Assembly: GCF_000685215.1 (NCBI RefSeq)
Contig: NZ_ARYJ01000002.1
Location: 124,001 to 188,000 of the forward strand
Reading direction: 5' to 3'
DNA from: Hyphomonas jannaschiana VP2
GTDB lineage: Bacteria > Pseudomonadota > Alphaproteobacteria > Caulobacterales > Hyphomonadaceae
Length of the DNA stretch: 64,000 nt
Shown: positions 52,649-60,601 of the stretch, piece by piece
How positions within the stretch are numbered: position 1 is the stretch's first letter
Layout of the letters: each line of letters begins with the position of its first letter
Notes under the pieces: model-generated
Told to the model about the DNA's origin: nothing
Databases searched by the model: none
What the model saw: only the letters and a program-made list of their open reading frames with translations
Program-made: the position numbers and the translations under genes

Positions 52649-55032
52649 TGCACGGTCTCCGTTCGGTGGATGGGTAAAACCTGTTTCAGCACGGACGGGT
52701 CGCCGTTACCTTCAATGGCGCGGCGCTCATCTTCCGTGAGCAGGCCGGTCTGCCGGAGACCGGCGATCGTCATGGCCGCGTCGACCGCGTGGGCCCAGGT
52801 ACAGCGATTGGCAAACAGCATTCCTGGTACATCCAGTGTACCGCCTCGTGAGATATATCCGAGCGCCCGCAGCCGGCCGGGGCCTTCGTCGATACGTCTG
52901 AGCAGGCCGGTCATGGGTTCCGGCCGGGTATGGGTCAGGAGTATGCGGGGCAGGCCGGCCGGGAACAGGGCGCGGACAATATGATCCGGTGCGGTGCTGG
53001 CCGTTTCGATCGGGTCCCGGCCGGAACGGAACCGACCGGGTTCAAGCACCAGGGTGACGCAGGAGGCCACGCCGCGCCCGGCCAGCCGGTCATGGGCCGC
53101 AAGCGCCTCGACCGCCTGGTAGGCGCCGATGGCGACGAACTGGACGCGTGCGGATTCGAGGTCTCCGGCAATCCGGATGGCGCCGATCCTGAGAGCATCG
53201 GCGGCCTCTTCCTGGGTTAGGAGCTCGCCGACCTGTCGTTTGGGAATGACAAGACAGGCGATTTCGCCACGTCCGCGATAGACACTGTGGAGGGCTTCCG
53301 CGGCGCTGTTTGCGTCGACCGGAAAGATGACGCGCGCCGTATCGGACATCTCGCCGAGCAGGGCTTCGGGCAGGGTCGGATCCTGATGAGATTGCTCGTT
53401 CTTGGCGTTCTCCCAGGTGTGGGATGTCGCGATCAGGGGGACACTGATCCAGCCGGGGGGCTGGCCGAGTTCCTTCTGGCGGCGCGCAAAGATGATTTCC
53501 TGCCGCAGGGCGCCAAGCATTTTCATGGCGAAGGCTTCATAACTGACCGCCAGGTTCAGTCCGGCCTTGTTGCCGAGCACAGCCGAGATGACGGCTTCTT
53601 CGTTCAACGCGGTAATGATCGAGCCATTGATGTCTTCCGGCGTGCCGGGTTCGGGGACGTTGACCCGGTGTTTCAGCAGTTCCAGCGTGAGCGGCATGTG
53701 ATTCGAGCGAAGCTCGTCGGGGTTCGCAACCCGGATGCGCAGGTGCGGATTGGCGCGCGCAATGCCGGCGAAACACCGGTCGATGCCGTCCATGGCGCAG
53801 GCCGGGGGCTCGCTTCCAGACCCTGCCGCCGCGTGTGGAGGAAGGTGCGGGCCCGGTACATTCCGAACGGCGCAGGCGTTCCGGCTTTCCAGCACTCGCC
53901 CTTGCGCCTTGTGGGTGCTCAGTGAACGGATTGCGTTATCCAGAACGTCATGTGGTGTGAAGAGTGCCCTTGCCCCTTCATTGAAGGCCGCTCGCGCTGC
54001 GGGGTCGGTATGGGGGTTGCCGGCGAGAGGGAGGTTATGGGCCCGGTTGGTCCCAGCGCCCGGGAAACCGTAGCCCTTTACGCACGGCGCAATGAGATAG
54101 GGGAGCCTTGCCGGATAGGGGCCGTCAGCCTCTGAGAGTCCGACCAGCCGCTTTTCGGCTTCAAGGATGCCCCAGGCATAGGACAGGGGATCGTGACCAT
54201 CCAGGATGATCGGGTCAAACCCGCCCAGTTCAAGGTGGCGAACCAGCCAGTCGAGACCGCCTTCCTGGGAGATTTCCGTTCGTTGTTCGATCCGCCTCCC
54301 ATTGAGGACCATCGCCGGAATGGCAAAGCCGCTGTCGGAGGCGCGCCACCATCTCGGTGCCCAGTCGGATCCGCGCTGCTCCTCGAACGCGCCATCGCTC
54401 AGAAAGGCCACCAGGCGTTCCCCAGGCAACGGCATATGGATATATTGCAGGCTTGCAAAGCCGAGGTACCCGCCTTCCGAGAGGCCGCCGGCCGTATTTG
54501 GATTAACGTGGCTTCCAAGGGGAACGGCCGGCTTTCCATCGGACGTCATGGCATAGCTGTAAAAATCGCGGACGAGCCGGGTCAGTCCGGCTTCGCTGCG
54601 GTCATACCGGCCGCGCTGCGAAGCGGATACATCGCCCGTGAGTGTGTTGACCGCTTCGATCGCGGCCACGCAATGGCCCTGGCCAAGTGTCCAGGCACGT
54701 GTGTGTCCGCTCAGGGCGTTGGCTGCAAGGTAGCCCGCAAAGGCGATCGCCATGTTCAGGGAGCCGCCGGTGTGGCCTTCGGGAGACGGCTTGAAGTCCT
54801 CGGCAGAAAGAGGGGTTCCGGACAGATCGACCCGGCAGGCGTAAGTCATGTGCGCGACGAGCCACATCGCCGCATTTGCCAGGCGGTCAGTTGCTGCCAG
54901 CACGCTTTCTGCCTGCGGCTCGGTCAGGGCCAGCTCGCCGCGCCGGGCCGAATGCAGAATGTCTGCAAGGCGCTGACGGGTTTCGTCCGTGTGGACGATC
55001 AGGCCATATCCGTCCTGCCAATGTGCTGTCAT
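52645..55032 (-). CDS. Phosphoketolase-like thiamine-diphosphate enzyme
   Basis: This 795-aa protein has XFP_N, XFP and XFP_C-like parts in order. SHVNPNTAGGLSEGGYLGFA aligns with the phosphoketolase SHxxPxTPGSIHEGGELGY region, and NPDELRSNHM with its later NPDE motif. The TPP-binding segment reads SDGAFEEQRGSDWAPRWW where classical phosphoketolases have GDGExETGPLAxSWH, so it belongs to a divergent branch. Databases sometimes label such proteins xylulose 5-phosphate 3-epimerase, which is not convincing from the motifs. Expected chemistry is cleavage of a ketose phosphate to acetyl phosphate plus an aldose phosphate. It is the first gene of a four-gene coupled operon. Confidence 0.8.
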   Translation of the reverse strand: MTAHWQDGYGLIVHTDETRQRLADILHSARRGELALTEPQAESVLAATDRLANAAMWLVAHMTYACRVDLSGTPLSAEDFKPSPEGHTGGSLNMAIAFAGYLAANALSGHTRAWTLGQGHCVAAIEAVNTLTGDVSASQRGRYDRSEAGLTRLVRDFYSYAMTSDGKPAVPLGSHVNPNTAGGLSEGGYLGFASLQYIHMPLPGERLVAFLSDGAFEEQRGSDWAPRWWRASDSGFAIPAMVLNGRRIEQRTEISQEGGLDWLVRHLELGGFDPIILDGHDPLSYAWGILEAEKRLVGLSEADGPYPARLPYLIAPCVKGYGFPGAGTNRAHNLPLAGNPHTDPAARAAFNEGARALFTPHDVLDNAIRSLSTHKAQGRVLESRNACAVRNVPGPHLPPHAAAGSGSEPPACAMDGIDRCFAGIARANPHLRIRVANPDELRSNHMPLTLELLKHRVNVPEPGTPEDINGSIITALNEEAVISAVLGNKAGLNLAVSYEAFAMKMLGALRQEIIFARRQKELGQPPGWISVPLIATSHTWENAKNEQSHQDPTLPEALLGEMSDTARVIFPVDANSAAEALHSVYRGRGEIACLVIPKRQVGELLTQEEAADALRIGAIRIAGDLESARVQFVAIGAYQAVEALAAHDRLAGRGVASCVTLVLEPGRFRSGRDPIETASTAPDHIVRALFPAGLPRILLTHTRPEPMTGLLRRIDEGPGRLRALGYISRGGTLDVPGMLFANRCTWAHAVDAAMTIAGLRQTGLLTEDERRAIEGNGDPSVLKQVLPIHRTETVQ

Positions 55033-55211
55033 GATTTACCGGGCTCCGGTTGCCTTGTGCGCCTCATGCGCCGCCAACAATCACACATACGCCGTGTCTC
55101 CCTCTTCCCCTCATGCCGGGTAGCAAAAGGCTTCCGGACCAGATCCCGCCCGTACCGGTCCAAAACAGGGCAATTCCCAGGCAACAGCCGCTTGTGCAGA
55201 CCGTCAGTCGT

Positions 55212-55688
55212 TCAGAAAAGCCGCGCCTTGCGCGTCAGCAGGAAAACCAATGGTGGCAGGATGACCCATTGCAGGAGCGGGGCAAGGCCTGTGGCCAGGG
55301 GACCGACCGTCGGCATGGCGTCCCGATAGGCCCAGCTGCCGCGCAGGCTGACATTCAGCCACTCACTAAAAATGAGATAGGCAATCCCCAGAAGCGTCGC
55401 TGCCAGCGCAACGCGCCAGTAGTGCTGCGCGGGCCAGCGCCGCCCGCCGAAGGCAAGCCGAGCCAGGGCAAGCGTTGCTGATCCGATCAGCCCGTCCCCG
55501 ATCGTGCAATGAAGGATCGCGAAAGTCTTTTCGGCCAACGAGGCTTCGGTCCAGAGGGTATAAAGCGGCAATTGCGCGATTTCCCAGACGAGATTGACGA
55601 CAGTCAGGACGAGGACATAGGAGAGGGCAAATCGCAGTGGCCTGCGGGCCGGGTCGAGTTCTGTGATTTTTTTCCTTATTTGCGTCAT
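55212..55688 (-). CDS. Four-to-five-TM membrane protein of unknown function
   Basis: This 158-aa hydrophobic protein has TM segments near residues 19-40, 55-75, 85-105 and 125-152. ATG 55688 has GAGGGAGA directly upstream; the frame is open to 55730 but lacks a site there. Features seen are VWEIAQLPLYTLW, HCTIGDGLIGSATLALA and a basic RKARLF tail. No family is recognised with confidence. It lies on its own between the phosphoketolase operon and the divergent cnrYXH-like set. Confidence 0.7.
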   Translation of the reverse strand: MTQIRKKITELDPARRPLRFALSYVLVLTVVNLVWEIAQLPLYTLWTEASLAEKTFAILHCTIGDGLIGSATLALARLAFGGRRWPAQHYWRVALAATLLGIAYLIFSEWLNVSLRGSWAYRDAMPTVGPLATGLAPLLQWVILPPLVFLLTRKARLF

Positions 55689-55888
55689 GTCTCCCTCTCG
55701 CCAAGCGACGAAATTCCTGCAAACAGGCAATCTGGCGGTTCGGTACAGCCCGTGCAGTCAGCTGATTGCAAGGACGCTTATCGATGCATACCAATTATTA
55801 GCAGTAGATTCATGAGGGGGTGTTGAAACTGCCGCGTACAGGGCAATACGTAATCCTCCCTAATCTTGCTATCTGAAAGGAGAGCGCC

Positions 55889-56200
55889 ATGAACAAGGAT
55901 CTCGACGCCCTCATCGCGGGGATCAAGGCCCTGCCGGCCGATCGCGACCTCAGCCATATCGAGCCCGAAGTCTGGGCCCGGGTCGATGCACGGGCCACGG
56001 GAACACAAAGGGGAGGCCTTTTCGGCGTTGCAACCAATGGCCAGGTTTCCGCCATGCCTGTGCTCTCCCGCAGCATTGCCGTTGCGCTTGCGGTCGGTCT
56101 CTTCGTCGGGGTGATCTCTGTTCCCAGAACTTCCGGACCGAACGAGCTTTCGGTGTTTTCGGTTGAGGCGTCGTACGGACCTTCCGGATTATTGCGCTAG
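55889..56200 (+). CDS. CnrY-like membrane-anchored anti-sigma factor
   Basis: This 103-aa protein has a cytoplasmic N-terminal helical part (MNKDLDALIAGIKALPADRD; IEPEVWARV), one TM helix (about 60-80: SIAVALAVGLFVGVISV) and a short periplasmic tail. This is the layout of CnrY/NccY, which hold the sigma factor at the membrane until the sensor binds metal. It is followed 8 bp later by the CnrX-like sensor and then by the ECF sigma gene. Ribosome-binding site AAAGGAGA is strong. Assignment is by architecture and gene order, since CnrY proteins are poorly conserved. Confidence 0.75.
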   Translation: MNKDLDALIAGIKALPADRDLSHIEPEVWARVDARATGTQRGGLFGVATNGQVSAMPVLSRSIAVALAVGLFVGVISVPRTSGPNELSVFSVEASYGPSGLLR

Positions 56201-56208
56201 GAAAGCTT

Positions 56209-56643
56209 ATGCGGCTTGAACACTGGATCATCGTTGCCTTTGTTGCGCTGTGTGCAGGCATGACCGGCGTTTTTCTTGCCGGAAACTGGTCCCCGGCGCC
56301 GGAGGTCCAGCGGGCTTCAGGTCTACATGATCTGATCCACAAGGACCTCGAGCTCTCCGACGCACAGGAGCAGCGCCTTGAAGTCGTTGAACGCAAGTTC
56401 GCGGCGCGCAAGAAGGAGCTTGAAGCAAGGTTGCGAGCGGCCAATCTCGCGCTCGCCGACGCGATCGAGACCGACAAGGCGAATTCCCCCGCTGTCCAGG
56501 CGGCGATTGATGATTTTCACGAGGCCATGGGGGAGCTGCAGAAGCTCACCATCGAGCATGTGTTCGAGATGCGCGAGATACTGGATGAGGAGCAGGCTAA
56601 GGCGTTCGACAAGGAAATCGTTCGGGCACTGAAGGAGCAATAG
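56209..56643 (+). CDS. CnrX-like periplasmic metal sensor
   Basis: This 144-aa protein has an N-terminal TM anchor (residues 5-25) and a helical hairpin periplasmic domain. All five metal ligands of CnrX are present with identical spacing: His40, His44, Glu61, His117 and Met121, against His42, His46, Glu63, His119 and Met123 in CnrX. It therefore very probably binds Ni(II) or Co(II) and signals through the CnrY-like protein. It ends 10 bp before the sigma-factor start. Confidence 0.85.
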   Translation: MRLEHWIIVAFVALCAGMTGVFLAGNWSPAPEVQRASGLHDLIHKDLELSDAQEQRLEVVERKFAARKKELEARLRAANLALADAIETDKANSPAVQAAIDDFHEAMGELQKLTIEHVFEMREILDEEQAKAFDKEIVRALKEQ

Positions 56644-56653
56644 ACATAGTCGC

Positions 56654-57226
56654 GTGGCCCATAATGAGCGAACAGACGCGGAACTTGCCGTTGCGGCGGC
56701 GGGAGGCGAGGAGCGCGCCTTCACCGAGCTTATGCGCCGCTACAAGGAGCCGCTCTATCGCTATATTCACCGGTCCATGCGTGGGGATGAGGACGCGTAT
56801 GACGTGCTCCAGGACGCATTCACGGCCGCCTGGCGGTCAATCGATCGCTATGATCCGTCACGCAAGTTTTCGACATGGATCTATCATATCGCCCTCAACA
56901 AGGTGCGCGATCACGGAAGGAAACGTGCGGTAAGGAGTTTCTTCTTCCAGGCCGCGCCGCTCGACGTTCCGGACCGTCCGGATATCGCGGACCACGGGGC
57001 GGACATCCCGGGCGGTTTTGAAATTCACGATGAGCTGAGACGCGTGTCCGCCATGATCGACGAATTGCCGGAGAAGCTGAGGGTGGCGTTCACGCTGCAG
57101 GTCCTGCAGGACCTGCCGCAGATCGAGGTCGCAGATATTCTCGGCGTATCGGTCAAAACCGTCGAGACGCGCGTCTACCGGGCAAGAAAAATCCTCCAGG
57201 CGCAGGTCGAGTCCGCCGATCAGTGA
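56654..57226 (+). CDS. ECF RNA polymerase sigma factor (CnrH-like)
   Basis: This 190-aa sigma factor has region 2 (AFTELMRRYKEPLYRYIHRS; YDVLQDAFTAAWRSIDRY; FSTWIYHIALNKVRD) and region 4 (IDELPEKLRVAFTLQVLQDL; IEVADILGVSVKTVETRVYR). It starts with GTG 56654. Gene order anti-sigma, sensor, sigma is that of cnrYXH, in which sensor binding of Ni/Co releases the sigma factor to transcribe efflux genes. The target here is unknown; no RND genes are adjacent, but czcCBA and the DMT exporter are candidates. It overlaps the convergent EamA gene by 7 bp. Confidence 0.9.
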   Translation: MAHNERTDAELAVAAAGGEERAFTELMRRYKEPLYRYIHRSMRGDEDAYDVLQDAFTAAWRSIDRYDPSRKFSTWIYHIALNKVRDHGRKRAVRSFFFQAAPLDVPDRPDIADHGADIPGGFEIHDELRRVSAMIDELPEKLRVAFTLQVLQDLPQIEVADILGVSVKTVETRVYRARKILQAQVESADQ

Positions 57227-58122
57227 TCGCGCCGCCCAGGTAACGGTGACGTCCGTGGGTTCCGGCTGGACGCGAGATATAGTCCAAGCGCGGCCAGCAT
57301 CGCACCAAGCGCGACATTTCCTCCGATGGTTTCCCCGAAGAAGGCTGCGCCGGCGCTGACGCCGATCAGCGGTACCAGGAAGCTGAAACTGGCCGCTTCT
57401 GAGACGTCCAGCGATTGCAGGACCTTGTGCCAGAGCCAGTAGGCCAGTGCGGTACCGGGAAGTGCCAGGACTGTCAGGGAGAGCGCAAAGCGTGCGGACC
57501 AGGTGATGGCGAGCGGGTCCGGGCCGAATGCTGCAAGCAGGGCCAGAGGCACGGCGCCAATCACGAGCTGCAATCCCATGGCCATGGATGCATCGACGCT
57601 GGCGGACACATTCTTGATCGCGATATTGCCTGCCGCCACACCGCCTGTGGCAATCATGACGAAGCCCATGCCGTTCAGGGCCTGGTCACCCCCTGCAGCA
57701 AGGATTTTCGGGGCAGCGACCAGGGAAACACCGACAGCCCCCAGAACGAGGCCCGTCCAGTTCACGAGGCGGGGGCGCTCCCCGAGAAACAGGAAGGCGA
57801 GTATAGCCGCCATCATGGGCTGCAGGCTTTCGATCATGGTGGCCAGCCCCGGAGACACGAATTCGGAGGCGTGGAACATGCCGAAATAGCCAAGACTGGT
57901 CATGCTGAGCCCCGTCAGGCAGATCCACCCCCATTCCGCCGCGCTGGAAGGAAGGCGGCATTTCCGTGCACCGGCAATGGCAAGAAGGCCGCCTCCTGCA
58001 AGAAGGGCGCGCAAGGCGGCGAACGTCAGATGAGGCGCATCAGACAGGCCCATTGCGATAAACGGATAACAACCGGCCCAGAGGAGCATAACGAGGATGG
58101 CAAGCGCGTGTGGGCCGGTCAT
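57220..58122 (-). CDS. EamA/DMT-superfamily transporter
   Basis: This 300-aa protein has ten predicted TM helices in two EamA repeats (LAILVMLLWAGCYPFIAMGL; GMGFVMIATGGVAAGNIAIK) with the typical SFLVPLIGVSAGAAFFGE near the end. Such proteins export metabolites or amino acids. ATG 58122 has AAGGGG upstream, and an extension to 58164 is unlikely. It is convergent with the CnrH-like sigma gene and divergent from a Met/His-rich protein, so a role in metal stress is possible but unsupported. Confidence 0.85.
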   Translation of the reverse strand: MTGPHALAILVMLLWAGCYPFIAMGLSDAPHLTFAALRALLAGGGLLAIAGARKCRLPSSAAEWGWICLTGLSMTSLGYFGMFHASEFVSPGLATMIESLQPMMAAILAFLFLGERPRLVNWTGLVLGAVGVSLVAAPKILAAGGDQALNGMGFVMIATGGVAAGNIAIKNVSASVDASMAMGLQLVIGAVPLALLAAFGPDPLAITWSARFALSLTVLALPGTALAYWLWHKVLQSLDVSEAASFSFLVPLIGVSAGAAFFGETIGGNVALGAMLAALGLYLASSRNPRTSPLPGRRDH

Positions 58123-58259
58123 GGAACCCCTTGCTCGGTCAGGAAACATATTTGCAGTGCGCAAGGCTGTCTGCCTGAGGGGCGCACGCAGATGCGACGT
58201 AATACGTTTCAGGAGCGCACATCCCCTTGCGTTCCCGAGGTTTGAAAAGGAGTTTACTC

Positions 58260-58700
58260 ATGAAACCTGTCTGGATAGCGGCTGCAATGCTCGCCCTATC
58301 GCCCGTGGCACTGGCTCAGGGCGGTCACGATTCTCACGATCATGGCGACAAGCCCGCCGCCGAATCCGGTGCTGCTGGCGGAGCTTCCTGCATGACAGGC
58401 CATGAAGGCATGCCTGATTGCAAGGCCGGTATGGAGAGCCAGATGACCGGTGGCCAGATGATGACGCAAGGCGGCAACATGATGGATCACGGCGCCATGA
58501 AAATGGGCGGCGACGGCATGATGATGGACCATGACGGCATGAAAATGGACGGCGATGGCATGATGATGGGCCAGGATGGTACGAAGATGAACCAGATGGG
58601 CGCCGATGATTGCGATGCCAAGCATGAAGCAAAGGAACATGACCCCGCCGATCACTGTCCGAAGACTGAGGGTCAGGGGGGCGGTGACGGGACTCAATAG
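58260..58700 (+). CDS. Methionine/histidine-rich periplasmic protein, probable copper binder
   Basis: This 146-aa protein has a signal peptide (ending ALA-Q, residue 19), a His-rich start (GGHDSHDHGD) and about ten short Met-rich repeats such as NMMDHGAMKMGGDGMMMDHDG. A Cys/His tail (DDCDAKHEAKEHDPADHC) follows. Met-rich repeats of this kind bind Cu(I)/Ag(I) in the periplasm. AAGGAG lies 9 bp before ATG 58260. It stands near a CopB ATPase and is likely a metal buffer. The sequence is low-complexity, so homology names would be unreliable. Confidence 0.8.
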   Translation: MKPVWIAAAMLALSPVALAQGGHDSHDHGDKPAAESGAAGGASCMTGHEGMPDCKAGMESQMTGGQMMTQGGNMMDHGAMKMGGDGMMMDHDGMKMDGDGMMMGQDGTKMNQMGADDCDAKHEAKEHDPADHCPKTEGQGGGDGTQ

Positions 58701-58744
58701 GCCCGGCCAACAGACCGCAATCTTGCGTCCGCTCCGGACCTCGT

Positions 58745-58909
58745 CCTCAAGAGATGAGGCACCGTTTGGCGCAAAAACAGAGACAGCGGCAATGGTCCCA
58801 CACATTGCCGTCAGGTCCTGCAATGTTCCCGTGCGTCCTTCCCCCCACGATCCCGGTGCATTGCAGGACCGTCCCCTCCGGGGCAAAGCATAACCGAGAT
58901 CGGGATCGT
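58745..58909. repeat. Highly structured intergenic region with overlapping inverted repeats
   Basis: Four perfect stems were found: CCTCA/TGAGG (58745-58759), CGGCAATG/CATTGCCG (58787-58794 with 58803-58810), GGTCCTGCAATG/CATTGCAGGACC (58814-58825 with 58859-58870) and ACGATCCCG/CGGGATCGT (58847-58855 with 58901-58909). The last stem starts inside the loop of the third, so both together would make a pseudoknot. It lies 60-220 bp before the Rieske gene and could be a leader RNA, an sRNA on either strand or a mobile-element relic. On - the 8-bp stem is followed after 10 nt by TTTTT. Confidence 0.55.
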
Positions 58910-58968
58910 GAAGACCTGAGGCCTGCCACCGCAAAGGGGTCTGCGGGCCGGATAAGGGAGTGGTCCGA

Positions 58969-59523
58969 ATGACCGACGAGATGCCTGCAAGCGACGAGCG
59001 GCGGAACTTCATTTTTGTGGCGACCGGTGCTGTCGCGTTTGGTGGGGCCGCGATGGCGGCCTGGCCGCTGGTCGACCAGATGAACCCCGCCGGGGATACG
59101 CGAGCCTCCAGTTCCCTGGATGTCGATATTTCAAAGATAAGGGTCGGTAGCGAGCTGAGGGTCCTGATCGGCGGCAAGCCATTTTTCGTCCGGCACAGGA
59201 CGGAAGTTGAAATCGCCGAAGCCCGTGCGGTCAATATTTCGCGGCTTCGCGACCCGGAGACCGACGAAGAGCGCCTGCGTCCCAATCAGGATGGGGGCCT
59301 CAATCCCGCCATTCTGATAACTTCTGGCGTCTGCACACATCTTGGCTGCGTTCCGCTTGGTCCCAATCAGGGAAATGTCGGAGACTATGGCGGATGGTAT
59401 TGTCCCTGTCATGGGTCACATTATGATACGTCCGGCCGAATCCGGAAGGGACCGGCGCCTCTCAACCTTCCCGTTCCGGAATATATCTATCAAAACGGCA
59501 ATATCGTCACGATTTCCATTTGA
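58969..59523 (+). CDS. Rieske 2Fe-2S protein (ubiquinol-cytochrome c reductase iron-sulfur subunit)
   Basis: This 184-aa protein has a Tat-like N-terminus (DERRNFIFVATGAVAFGG) that anchors it in the membrane, then a Rieske domain with ligands Cys122, His124, Cys145 and His148 (CTHLGC and CPCHGSH) and the disulfide pair Cys127/Cys147. ATG 58969 with AGGGAG upstream is chosen over GTG 58960. The usual partners cytochrome b and c1 are not adjacent, so it is a solitary copy, either the resident subunit displaced from its operon or a paralogue linked to the copper island. Confidence 0.9.
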   Translation: MTDEMPASDERRNFIFVATGAVAFGGAAMAAWPLVDQMNPAGDTRASSSLDVDISKIRVGSELRVLIGGKPFFVRHRTEVEIAEARAVNISRLRDPETDEERLRPNQDGGLNPAILITSGVCTHLGCVPLGPNQGNVGDYGGWYCPCHGSHYDTSGRIRKGPAPLNLPVPEYIYQNGNIVTISI

Positions 59524-59574
59524 TACGCCGTCCCTTCGCGAAAAGCATGAATTCGCGCCTGCCGTGATCAACAC

Positions 59575-60246
59575 TTATTCGTGCCGGGCACGCTCGATGT
59601 CCTGCAGGTGTCCCCAGCGTGGCCAGAAGCGGGGTGTAACAGCCGCATAGGCGCTGTACATCTCTCCGAATTGCGCTTCGGCATCGCGTTCTTCCCTCAA
59701 TGCCAGGCGGACATACATGAATACGAGAATGGGGAACATGATCAGGGTCAGGACGGTTGGCCACTGCAGGAGGAAACCGAACATGATCAGCACGAAGCCT
59801 GCATATTGCGGGTGCCGCATACGGGCATAGATACCTGTTTGCGCGAGTGTGCCAGAGCGCAGCGCGCCGTGCAGGACAGGCCATGCGGCAGACAGGACGC
59901 TAAAGCCCAGAAATATGAGACCGAGGCTCGCCCAGTGGAATGGGCCGAAGTGCGGATTGCTCTTCCAGCCAAATATCATCTCCCAGAAATGTCCGGACTC
60001 GTGGGCGAACCAGTTGATGTCGGGAAATTTCGATTCAAGCCAGGGCGCAAGAAAGTAGATCGAAAGCGGGAAGCCGTACATTTCCGTAAACAGCGCGATG
60101 ATGAAGGCACTGAAGGCGCCGAAAGAGGTCCAGTCCCTGGATCTCGACGGTTTGGCGAAACTGAAAGCGAAGATAATGAAGACCAAAGAGTTCAGGACGG
60201 CGAGAAACCAGAGCCCGTATTCGGACTGTGCCATGGACGGGTTCAT
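59575..60246 (-). CDS. Isoprenylcysteine carboxyl methyltransferase-like membrane methyltransferase
   Basis: This 223-aa protein has five to six TM helices and, near the C-terminus, the ICMT/PEMT signature GIYARMRHPQYAGFVL followed by EERDAEAQFGEMYSAYAAVTPRFWP. These bind S-adenosylmethionine at the membrane face. Proteins of this type are frequent in copper and heavy-metal islands beside P-type ATPases, but the methyl acceptor is unknown. The ATG overlaps the DUF2933 stop by 4 bp, so the two are co-translated. Confidence 0.82.
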   Translation of the reverse strand: MNPSMAQSEYGLWFLAVLNSLVFIIFAFSFAKPSRSRDWTSFGAFSAFIIALFTEMYGFPLSIYFLAPWLESKFPDINWFAHESGHFWEMIFGWKSNPHFGPFHWASLGLIFLGFSVLSAAWPVLHGALRSGTLAQTGIYARMRHPQYAGFVLIMFGFLLQWPTVLTLIMFPILVFMYVRLALREERDAEAQFGEMYSAYAAVTPRFWPRWGHLQDIERARHE

Positions 60247-60521
60247 TGGCCGGGTCCTTCCTGGTTGTCTGATGGGGGCAGGAAACGATCTTCATGCCGG
60301 CCATGGCCGGCTCCGTGCCCGGCGTGTCCGCCATGCATGAACATGTGCATCACGCCGCAGAAGAGCAGGAACCCCAGAAAGAAGACCGCGTTGGCCGGGA
60401 TGTGCGCCCGGTGTTCATAGAGCAGGAAGAAGGCGATCAGGCCGCCAAAGGCGATAATCGGCAACCAGAGGCGTCCGCCCCGGGGGTGATGGTTCCGAAA
60501 TGATCTATTATCCTTCTGCAT
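60243..60521 (-). CDS. DUF2933-family small membrane protein
   Basis: This 92-aa protein has two TM helices (about 20-35 and 43-60) and a His/Gly-rich tail HMFMHGGHAGHGAGHGRHEDR, which could bind copper. DUF2933 proteins with this layout are commonly found next to copper ATPases and ICMT-like methyltransferases (family knowledge). It lies 80 bp after copB on the same strand and is coupled to the methyltransferase gene. No function is established. Confidence 0.8.
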   Translation of the reverse strand: MQKDNRSFRNHHPRGGRLWLPIIAFGGLIAFFLLYEHRAHIPANAVFFLGFLLFCGVMHMFMHGGHAGHGAGHGRHEDRFLPPSDNQEGPGQ

Positions 60522-60601
60522 GGCGTTTCTCCTCTGCCATCAGGACTGCGCACTGGACCGCGTGCGGCCGGTTCGACGCGATATCGCCTGGAATAATTGG
60601 G

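Noticed and set aside
54193..55329. 378-codon open frame antisense to the phosphoketolase-like gene
   Set aside because: It lies wholly over a clear coding region plus its promoter and has no recognisable domain.
58859..58935. Cobalamin riboswitch before the Rieske gene
   Set aside because: Only the B12-box-like stretch agrees (about 13 of 17 positions); the conserved upstream core with CCCCGCAACTG is absent.
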